64,000 bases of DNA from Argopecten irradians (taxonomy: Eukaryota; Mollusca; Bivalvia; Pectinida; Pectinidae), in assembly GCF_041381155.1 (NCBI RefSeq), contig NC_091134.1, positions 28,773,540 through 28,837,539 on the forward strand, written 5' to 3'. The translations under genes and the position numbers were made by a program. The notes beneath the pieces are model-generated. The model saw only the letters and a list, made by a program, of their open reading frames with translations, made no database searches and was not told where the DNA came from. This document shows positions 1 through 10,600 of the stretch, in pieces; position 1 is the stretch's first letter, and the number at the start of each line of letters is the position of its first letter.

Positions 1-444
1 AGATTTATCAATTTTGTTAAAGGCAAATAGGGATGACAGACGTCAGTATGACCTGAAGAAGGAATGCATACATACACAAGAGAAATAAGGTGAATTTGTT
101 CTGAGACACCATAAGATGAAATGCGTCTAGATGTTCTGAAGTGTTTATAGATGACTTGTCATTTCCATAGGAGATTCACTGTGAGGAGGGATTTGAAAGG
201 AATGAGTTGGGTGTTATCTGCAAATGGGCAGTGATTTGGTCAATCGCTGTTGATTTGCGACATTGAAAATGTTCTAGTTGAGGAGTCGAAAAAGCCCCTG
301 AAAAATGATCCTCCGATTACGCACGTAGAGTTATAATCCAGGAATTTATTCCAATATAATTCAAGGCATATCATATCAACATTTTATGAGTGTTAGCTTG
401 ATTTTTTGCTCGATCACTTACAGAGTAAAATATGGAAACAAATT

Positions 445-800
445 TAAATGGCCATCTTGGATTTCAAAATGGCGGTCATGTTGAAATTAAATTAAGAATC
501 AAATGATTTATGTACCAAACATTACAAAAGTAGAAGTACTCTCTCTATATTTGCTTAAAGTCAGCTTAGCTAATTAGATGCATTGTATATATAAAGATAT
601 AGCTGGCAAAGTTGGCGGCCATCTTGAAATTCAAAATGGTGGTCCTTCTACGTGAAGTTTAACACTACCAGAATGTTCCTATGTATCAATAATATGGAAG
701 TAGACGTTTAAAGTTTGGGTCTGGTATAGAACGCGAGTTATGGGTCGTTAAGGTGATTTTTGGCAGCCATTTTTGAAAACCAATATGGCGGCCGACAGTT
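445..800. repeat. Short tandem core repeat, about 150-165 bp period, three copies
   Basis: Three diverged copies each carry a GGCCATCTT-like block followed 15-25 bp later by AATGGCGG/AATGGTGG (near 451, 618 and 766). The spacing is 167 and 148 bp. The design resembles the 155-bp array at 2.3-3.5 kb, but the rest of the unit differs. It is probably the core of another Helitron-derived (HINE/pearl-type) element. The flanks at 1-445 and 800-1150 show nothing recognisable; ORFs there lack any family resemblance. Confidence 0.5.
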
Positions 801-1158
801 GCCGTGTTTTTTTGGGGTCCATTTTTTTCCTGAAACCTTATGTCCCAAGGAAGCCATATGCGAAGTTTCATGCTTTCTTCAAACTTTGAACGATTTCGCC
901 GAAAAATCGACCTTAGCCGCTCCACCATTGTCATATGGTCTACTCAACAGGTTATCTTGGTGGAGTGGGAAAACACGTATGAAAGAAAGGGAGCCAAATA
1001 CCAGGATCTAGTAGCAGACTGTCAGCAAAGAGAATGGAAGATGGAAGGTATGATGCATTCCAGTGGAGATGCGAATCATTGGTGCCACCTGAGCAAGATT
1101 GTCGGATAGCTGAGTGTTACCGGCTGGGACTTGATCATCCCACTCGGCGTACTTCTGC

Positions 1159-1180
1159 ACACAGGGACCTGGCACGATTT
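1159..1180. repeat. Solo terminal repeat of the foldback MITE at 1423
   Basis: The stretch beginning CACAGGGACCTGGCAC matches the outer arm of the palindromic element at 1423-1550. No second arm is found nearby, so it is a fragment or a decayed copy. Confidence 0.4.
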
Positions 1181-1379
1181 TAGTGGACAGCGCTGAAATA
1201 ATCGCGGAAGGAGGATCCACCTGATGACGGAATGATGTACTTATTATTATCGTCGATACACTCTGAATCAGGTGTTTACGTATTTGGAAACGGATATTTA
1301 TAAATTCTTCCTTTACCTGTTATTCAGTAGTTATAGCCAGTCAAATGAGTGGACAGTACTGTTTTAGAGAAGTCTTTTA

Positions 1380-2203
1380 TATGCAAATAGGCAATTTGAC
1401 CATTTTTGGCCCCGCCCCATTACACAAGGACCTGGCACAAAAAATTTTTTAACCGACAGTACACATATATACAATGTATATTATAGTATCATATTATAAT
1501 ATATATATGTATACTGTCGGTTAAAAAAAAATTTGTGCCAGGTCCCTGTGGCCCCTTAGGCCCATGGTGGGTCAGCCCCATCATTTGTACAATTATGAAT
1601 TCCTATCATATAGGATGCTACCATTGCGTTATGAGTGCTATCACATGCTTAGTTTTAGAGAAGAAGTCATTTATATGAAAATAGACAATTTGACCCCTTT
1701 TGGCTCCGCCCTTTAGGCCTCTGGGGGTAAGCCCGACTATTTGTACAATTTTTAATCCCCACCCTATAAGGATGCTACCATTAAATTATGAGTGCTATCC
1801 CATGCTTAGTTTAGAGAAGTCGTTTATATGAAAATAGTCAAATTGAACACATTGGCCCTGACCCCTCAGTCCCTCATTGAGTCAGCCCCATCATTTGTAC
1901 AATTTGAATCCCTACCAGGTGCTCAGTTTCCCAAGTTGTTTATATTAAAATTGCCAATTTAAACCCTTTTGGCCCTGCCCCTAAGGCCCCAGGAGGATCA
2001 GCCTGACCATTTGTACAATTTTCAGTCAGTAACCCATAAGGATGCTACCTGTCAAATTTTGTTAAATTCCGTCCAATGGTTATGGAAAAGAAGTCGTTGT
2101 TTACGAATGGACAGACTAATGACGGATGGACAGACTGATGACAGACGACTGATGCTGCGGTATCGCATAAGCTCACCTTGGTCCTTCGAACCTGGTGAGC
2201 TAA
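1380..2203 (+). mobile_element. Pearl/HINE-like element, core family 2 (about 145-165 bp units)
   Basis: About four to five diverged units repeat the order: ATATGAAAATAG, CAATTTGACC, CCTTTTGGC, a GGCCC-rich stretch, GTCAGCCC, TTTGTACAATTT, ATAGGATGCTACC, GAGTGCTATC. The array is followed by a GACGGATGGACAGACTGA microsatellite and a terminal hairpin (about 2167-2203) with arms GCTCACC and GGTGAGC. Tandem core, short microsatellite and hairpin end match what is described for bivalve pearl elements and Helitron-associated HINEs; that assignment is inference. The next element starts directly after the hairpin. Confidence 0.6.
1423..1550. mobile_element. Palindromic foldback MITE, 128 bp
   Basis: The left arm (1423-1471) and right arm (about 1500-1550) are inverted copies of each other. 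They start CACAAGGACCTGGCACAA and CACAGGGACCTGGCACAA on opposite strands, then an A/T run, then ACCGACAGTA and an AT-rich centre. The two arms take up nearly the whole element, which would fold into one long hairpin. It lies inside the first unit of the 1380-2200 array. No coding capacity. Target duplication not certain. Confidence 0.7.
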
Positions 2204-3655
2204 CAAGAGATCCCAGAGGGATCTTGGCGCCCACCAAAGATTGATCTATGTCTGACAAATGAAAGAGGGATCTTTTCTCTGCTTTTCAAACTTACACTTC
2301 TTTTTTCTGCTTTTCAAACTTTAAACTATCAAAATCCAAGATGGTGGTCGCAAAATGCAATAGGCAGAACTAGGGTCCTAGAGGAACCTACATATGATAT
2401 TTGAGAACAATCCCTTCAATACTTTCTGAGAAATAGCGGTAACAAACTTTAACTATCAAAATCCAAGATGGCTACCGGTCGGCCATTTTGTTGACCGATC
2501 AGTCCCAAAATGCAATATGCACAACTGGGGTCCTAGGGGAACCTACATATGAAATTTGAGAAAGATCCCTTCAGTGCTTTCTGAGAAATAGCGGTAACAA
2601 ACTTTAACTATCAAAATCCAAGATGGCTACCTGGCGGCCATCTTGTTGACTGATCAGTCCCAAAATGCAATATGCACAACTGGGGTCCTAGGGGAACCTA
2701 CATATGAAATTTGAGAAAGATCCCTTCAGTACTTTCTGAGAATTAGCAGTAACAAACTTTAACTATCAAAATCCAAGATGGCGGCTGGTCGGCCATCTTG
2801 TTGACCGATCAGTCCCAAAATGCAATATGCACAACTAGGGTCCTATGGGAACCTACATATGAAATTTGAGAAAGATCCCTTCAATACTTTATGAGAAATA
2901 GCGGTAACAAACTTTAACTATCAAAATCCAAGATGGCTGCCTGGCGGCCATCTTGTTGACAGATCAGTCCCAAAATACAATATGCACAACTAGGGTCCTA
3001 GGGGAACCTACATATGAAATTTGAGAAAGATCCCTTCAGTGCTTTCTGAGAAATAGCGGTAACAAACTTTAACTATCAAAATCCAAGATGGCTACCTGGC
3101 GGCCATCTTGTTGACCGATCAGTCCCAAAATGCAATATGCACAACTAGGGTCCTAGGGGAACCTACATATGAAATTTGAGAAAGATCCCTTCAGTACTTT
3201 CTGAGAATTAGCCGTAACAAACTTTAACTATCAAAATCCAAGATGGCGGCTGGTCGGCCATCTTGTTGACCGATCAGTCCCAAAATGCAATATGCACAAC
3301 GAGGGTCCTAGGGGAACCTACATATGAAATTTGAGAAAGATCCCTTCAGTACTTTCTGAGAAATAGCGGTAACAAACTTTAACTATCAAAATCCAAGATG
3401 GCTACCTGGCGGCCATCTTGTTGACCGATCAGTCCCAAAATACAATATGCACATCTAGGGTCCTAGGGGAACCTACATATGAAATTTGAGAAAGATCCCT
3501 TCAGTACTTTTAGAGAAATAGCGGTAACAAGAATTGTTAACGGACGGACGGACGGACGGAAGGACGGACGGACGGACGGAAGGACGGACGGACGACGGAC
3601 CACGGACGAAAGGCGATTTGAATAGCCCACCATCTGAACCTGGTGAGCTTAAAAA
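2203..3655 (+). mobile_element. Pearl/HINE-like element, core family 1, 155-bp tandem units
   Basis: The left end carries ACAAGAGATCCCAGAGGGAT, with an internal GATCCC/GGGATC palindrome. After about 130 bp of unique head come one short and seven full core units. The word ATCAAAATCCAAGATGG recurs at 2455, 2610, 2765, 2920, 3075, 3230 and 3385, exactly every 155 bp. Each unit contains AAGATGGC and GGCCATCTTG as a short inverted pair. The array ends at about 3533 in an (ACGG)n tract, then GGCGATTTGAATAGCCCACC and a terminal hairpin region to about 3655. It encodes no protein; short ORFs across it are incidental. Confidence 0.7.
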
Positions 3656-3939
3656 TTCAAGAGAAGTAAGGTCTGAAAGTGTTCATCTTTTATTCTCTAC
3701 TCACAAATTAACATGAATTTTCATGATTAAACAGTTTTGATGTCTACCTTCCACTATTTGTATTACAAACACGTTTACAAGATCCTCAAACAGATGACAA
3801 CTAACAATATCATGATTCCATCTTGATAGTTTAGTTTGATCAACTGGGGGATGAGATATATTTATATATATAACTGTATGCTTCATCAGCAATTGTGATT
3901 TATCACAATTGATACACGATATTCAACTGTTTAAAACAA

Positions 3940-4440
3940 ACAAGAGATCCCAGAAGGATATTGGTGGCCACCAAAACAATCTGACTGTGTTGATCAAAGG
4001 AAAAACAAATCTTTTCTCAGCTATTTCTTTCCTTCCTTCTTCCTTTAATACATTTGATACACACAGGAAAAATACATATGAATTCAACATAGCAGCAAAA
4101 AGCTTCCATTATCAAATTTCAAACCATGTTCTTTTCTAATCAGTGCCAGACTTTGATAGGCATAACTATGGAACAGTTGAGCCTACATTTTAAATTAATT
4201 TAAAAGTTAGAGAAAAATCCCATAATTACTCTCTGAAAAATAGCAATAACAAAACTTCAAAATCCAAGATAGCTGCCTGACAACCATCTTGTTTTCCAAT
4301 CAATTTTAAAATGCAATTTTGAGTAAAATTTGAAAAAAAAGTCCCTTTTATCCATTCTGATAAATAGCGATAGCAAGTGAACAAAAGGTGATTTGGATAT
4401 TGTCATCAGATGGCAGCCTATAAAAAATCATTATCTGTAA
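3940..4440 (+). mobile_element. Decayed pearl/HINE-like element, family 1
   Basis: The left-end word ACAAGAGATCCCAGAAGGAT is followed by a degenerate head and one eroded core unit (CTCTGAAAAATAGCAATAACAA, AAATCCAAGATAGCTGCC in pieces near 4225-4300). A tail with GGTGATTTGGATAT lies near 4390. No intact tandem array remains. Confidence 0.5.
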
Positions 4441-4633
4441 ACAATGAAATTGAGATTTTGAGAGTTTATACTTCTTTAATCTTTACACCTACTTCATATT
4501 TAAAACTCATCCAATGCTCTATTTAATCATTTTAAGTTTAATTACAATTAAGTTTTGAATCATGTTCCAATTTTAGACCTTCACACACTTTACACACTTA
4601 GAACAACACACATCGAAATTTGATCCCATCAGT

Positions 4634-7600
4634 CTATGATTTTCTGAAGTTCTTGAACTCAGAATCAAAATCCTTGTCACTTAAGTTCAGCAGTAAGTTT
4701 CCGGCATTCAAATATACTCGGTTTTGTGATGCAGAAACCTATTAAGGGAAAGAAAAAATTGTTGATTCATTGTCACCATTTGTTTGAATTCAAAAAATTG
4801 CAACAGACACATTTTAAGCTACAAATGATCAATTTAACACCTAGATAAGTCAGCAAAAGTTGACAAAAGGGAAAATAAGGAAAATCTTGATTTGAAATAT
4901 GTCATATACATTATATAGGGAGAATAATAAGAAAGTTAACAATGTATCAGGACCATGTAAAACTGTTTACTAAGCATTACCAAAAATAGGAAGTGTCAAA
5001 AAATGGGCTATTGAGAATGTCATTGTGTATCCAATATGATATTATAAAATTAAAAAAAAAACAACACCTGAATATAGACTCAGTGTTTATTTTCTCAAAT
5101 CTTAAAGATTTAGTGCTTTCCCTTTTGGGATGCCAGTGATATGTTGGACGTTGCTGTATAGGATAAGCTCACCTTGGTCCTTTGAAATCTAAACATTCAG
5201 TGTTGTTAAAAGACTTACCGTTTTAGCAATACTCTGTGCTGCACGGATCTTCCTTAACTTCAGATAACCCGGATTTGTTGACATGGCATCTCCAATGTAC
5301 ACAGATGTTAAGGATGTGTAAACTATTTTATTTTGTGGAAAGCTGACAATGTGTTTAATATGAAAACACCTGGTTGTTTAGTAAATATCATAACAAGAGG
5401 CCCAATGCCTTAACAGTCTATTAATACAATTCAATACAAGAGGCCCATGGGTCTACGCCCACCTGAGTTCAACACCACAATATAAACTACAATATATAGA
5501 TTGAGTATTGCTTCAGCAATACATGTCCCCTGTTGAGGAAAAGAAGTGTGTTTCCATGCATAACTAAAAAGATCTGTTCAATTTACAAAAGGATGTTTGA
5601 AATCTATTAAAAACTTCATGACTAATAGCATAGTGGCATGTTATAAGCTCACCGACCATCAGACAATTATGATTTATTTTGGTGGTTGATTAAAGGATAT
5701 AAGTTTTGCCGCCTCAGCTTCTCCGGTGGCCTGGACAATCTTCTGCTGTTTTTCCTGCTTGGCTTTCTCTACAATAAACTGGGCCCTCTGTGCTTCTTGT
5801 TGTGCTACCTAATATAAGTTATAACTAATTATAGAACAAATGTATACAACGACAAGGGATCATATGATTATTACTTTCTATAGTTTTAAAGGAGGGGTCT
5901 CAAGTCTCCACTTCAATAACCACTATTAACTCTGTTATCACACTACATTGTATGTACCTACAACAGCGTGCACACATTGTGCAGACAACATGTGATACAG
6001 ATCACACATTTTGTACGATTCATAAACAACATATTTTGGAATGTCGGATTAATTAATATTATGATATCATTAGCACTAAGAAGAGATCCAAGAGGAAACT
6101 TGGCACGAACTCAAAAGATAGATTCCGCACATGTAGATCCCCCTGTTAATTTCCCTTATGTCATATTTTCATATTTGATAATTCAAAGAAACCGCAAAGA
6201 AATACACCAACTGTAGGTGTATCTGCCATTTTGTTTTTTGATCAACCTATGTATGAAATTTGAGAAATGACAAATAGTGGTTAGCAAATAAGTCAAAATT
6301 TCTTGATTGACAATTCAAAAAAGAAAACTCTATTAACTTGTGTGTTAAGTCCGAGAAAAAGATGTAAAATAGAGTTTCAGATTAAAAGTCTTTCAGCTCT
6401 GTTTTTTTCCCCCACTATTCTATATACTGTGCTTTTAAAATGTTTCTATCAAAATGCAAGATGGCTGCCTCCATCTTGTAGCTCCATCTTGTTTTCTTCC
6501 ATAGCTATATAGGGCCCAAGGAGATTTTTTTAAATAGTTTAATGTACTATTAACAGCAAGGGTCATGTAAGGACTTGCCAGGTTTGTTGGTGGAGGAAAG
6601 CCAGAGAACCTGTAGAAAAACCCCAGTGGTCAGTACCTGGCAACTGCCCCACATTGGATTCGAAATTGCAACCCAGAGGTGGAGGGCTTGTGGTAATATG
6701 TTGAGACATCTTAACCACTCTGCCACAGCGTCCCAAGGAGAATATATGTGTATGAATTGGAAATGGATCCTTTAAGTCCTTTCTGAGAACTAGCGGTAAC
6801 AAACTTCAACTATCAAAATCTTGTACACATATCAGTCCTAAAATGCAATATGCATAACTAGGGCCCAAGGGTCATATAAAATTTGAGATGGATCCCTTTT
6901 TTATTGCAAATTGATATACGGCATCATCGCTGATAAAGTGACATAAAGTTTCAAGCCATATACAATTTTTCTTTTTGGGTATTGCGGAAAATCCCCTTCA
7001 GTAGGACTAGGGACAAACTATGAATCGGTTATCTTATAATAATAACAAGAAGGAGAAACACCCCCACTCTACTTTCTTTGAGGGACTTAAATATGACTGA
7101 TAACTTTGATACCTGTTTTGCCTCAACAGCAGCTGTGTATTCTTTGCCGAAGCTGAGTTCTGTGATGGACACATCATCTAGGATCAGATGAAAGTCTCTG
7201 GCACGGTCGAGCAGTTCTTGTCGTATAAGCATACTGACCTGCTGTCGCTGTGTAATAAGCTGTGACGCATTAAATTTGGCCACAACAGACTTCAATACCT
7301 GTCAAACATTTCAAGAGATCAACTGCTGTATTGTGACAATATGGCTAAGGTTAATTTCCATCATTTAATTACTCATGTGACAATATGGCTAAGGTTAATT
7401 TCCATCATTTAACTACTGTATTGTGACAATATACAGTGACAATATGACTGAATAAGTCAATCTCCATAATTGAGTAGGTGGGGTTAATTTTGCAACTTTA
7501 TTCAATAAATGATAAGCAACTATCAAAATCTAAGATGGTGGGTTAAGAATGTAAAATGGATGAATAAAAATCACCATAAAACGATGTAAAAAAGCAATTA

Positions 7601-10600
7601 GAATAGGTCTTCATCTCAAGTGATCTAACAACTGATTTACCTCATTACATATAGATGGCAGTACACGTTCATCATAGTCTTGGCCAAGTTGACGATAAAT
7701 CTGTGGTAAAAAGTTTTGATCTGGGCGGGACAACACTCTCAAGGAAATGTTCACCATTTGTAAATCTGTCAATAAGCAAACCATACATTATTAAAAGGTA
7801 AGAATAAGTTGATGGGAACTAAACAGTCAACTGATGATGGGTATAAAACAACAGTACAGTCAAGGAAAATAATCTTTGAGTAAAATACAAAACATCAGTA
7901 TTTCTAACGATTGTGAATTTGCATATGTGCTTCAAATTTGAAACTAGTATTATTAGAATTACATCACATGAAAGTTGTCCTAACTGATGATTCCAAAGCA
8001 CCCCACAAAAAGTTCCACTGGAATTCCAATGGAATCTCTATTTCCCTGAAACCATAATACCAGCGGACAAAACATCCAGTGCCAGTGGAATACAGATTAC
8101 TTCAAAGGTGACATGCCATTCCAGTGGGAAAAAACCAATTGCAATGGAATTCCTTCACCAATACATACAAAATGTCAAAGCATATAGCGCATTAGGGCAA
8201 AGAGCCTTGCAACAAAACACTAAAAGTTTAGGTAGGTGGGTTACATGGTTTTTGAGTTATGTTTCTTTAAATTTGCAATATTCATAATGGCAAAGTGAAG
8301 CCATGTCATGAAAATGTGAAAGACTTTTGGCAAGTCACTGTGCCCTCATTTTTACAGAGCACTTGATTGATAAATTTATACTAACCTTTACTACCAGTTG
8401 GAGAAGAGAGCTTACGTGGCCGAGCTCTAATATCGTAGATAATGGGATACTGGAACCATGGTATTCTATAAATGCAAACATTTTCTATCACTAATCTGCA
8501 AAATTCTTATTAATATTTATGTTTTACAAGATATGTTGCATGGTATATATATACAAAACCAGCAGAAAGTAAAAGCAATAGTTGAGGGATTGACATTATC
8601 TTAAAATGCTTCGATTTATAGATTCATATGACATGAAAATATTTGTTTTGTCTACGATGTTGTAAAATAGCAAAATAAACATATCACAAAATCAACCTCC
8701 ACTTATAACGTTCATGCAGCCAATATTATTGATTATAATATGTATATACATGTACATACATATTGCATACCTTTGGTTTTCTCATTATTAAGTTCTCAAC
8801 TGAAATCATTCCACTATCTATACATTTTACAGATTTAAGTGTTTATTTATAAATTAATATAACCATACTTGTGTCATGGACCGAATGTAAACAACTAGAG
8901 ATTGATGGTTGCTTGTCTTTAGTTTTGAAATTAGAGATTATGAGTGACAATCTGTATAATTTGTGTTGACTTGAATGGGTGAAATATTTGCATTTTTCAT
9001 GTACGTACCTAGAGTTCTAGGGGAACCTATACATATGAAATTTGAGAAAGATCCCTTCTACATTTTCTGAGAAATACCAGTAACAAGAGACGGACAGACA
9101 AACCACAGACAAAAGCCATTGATGTAAATAGCCCACCATCTGATGGTGGGATAAATATAGACAGTCAGTTTTGTTAGAAAATTTTATAAATATTCCATTG
9201 TCATAATGCAACAATGTATTGCAGTGACATAGACCATATACAAAATGTAGCTGATTATTTTCACAGGGTTAATTGATATTTTCGCTGTCTATAAGGACGT
9301 TAGTATAATTGCGAAAATTTGATCCTATGGAAAATTGGAAAATGGTTGAATGAAATATACCTAGTCCCTTATAGCTAAATCGTGAAATTTTAAAACTGCT
9401 TAAATTTTACTTTCTCTTTATTCAGTCTAAATCATGAAAATATTGACCCACTTAAATAACTGGTTATATGGTATTAATTTAAATGACACAATGCCTGCAT
9501 GTGTTTAAAACTCGATTAGTATATTGTATATATTTAACTATATTGTATACATTTACCTAAAGTGTAGGCCTTCTGGATAGACAGCCTGCTGTACTCCACT
9601 GATCCGACTGAATATGATGGATCTGTGACCACCATCAACTACAAAACATCAACATGTCAAGATTATGAACAGTCAGTCACAAAAGCCAAAGAAATCTACA
9701 CACAAAATTTTAAAATAAATCTCTACTCTGAATATCTGATGTACTTTTTGAGAAAGAGTGAAACAATTAAGTGTCAAATTCTAAGGTGATCAAAATTATC
9801 TGTCAGTCATTTGCATTTGGATCCTTCAGAAATGCTGAAAAGCAAAAATTGTGACTGGAGTCATTGAAAATTTTCTCTTCATATAATTTTGTACATTGGA
9901 CATATTGAAAATGAGCAAGTAGACAAAAAATTTCATATCGCTGAGCTAATTATAAGCTTCATTTGCCCATACCTCACCTGTTTGTTTAAACATTTATCCA
10001 CTTATTTAAGGAATATATTTTGTTGAGGTTATGAGGGTATAATGATAATGGAGTACATGTAAATTATGTAACCCCTTATCTTTTATAAGATAAAATGTTG
10101 TACTATGTTATACATTGTTGCAATTCCACGGTAGCATTTGATGTCACAATGACTTCGCAGTGTTTACATGTTCCGCATTGTATTTGCACCGGTTCACACG
10201 ATGTGTTTACACATTTTTTCAATGATTTACATGGATATATAACATTTTGTCCGCCGATTACTTCAACAATACTATGTGTTATATAAAAATGATAAAAAAT
10301 CACATCAGAATATAACTTTCTGTATTTTTACTGTCGCTTTCATTATAATTGCTGTTGCTATGGTATAGACATAGGAAGAGCGCCGCTCTACTTTTTATTT
10401 CTATTTCATGTAGAAGACATAATTTTTATTTTAGAAATAAAAGGACGCACTTTAAACTATAGATGATGTAATAATTGTCTAGCATAAACTCAAAGAAATG
10501 AACTCAAAGATTCAGATTTCTCTGTGTCCATTCAAGGCCTGGAGTGCCACATATGCAATTCCTATGATTTCGCTCCATTTGTTGACGTTATGTGACGTCA

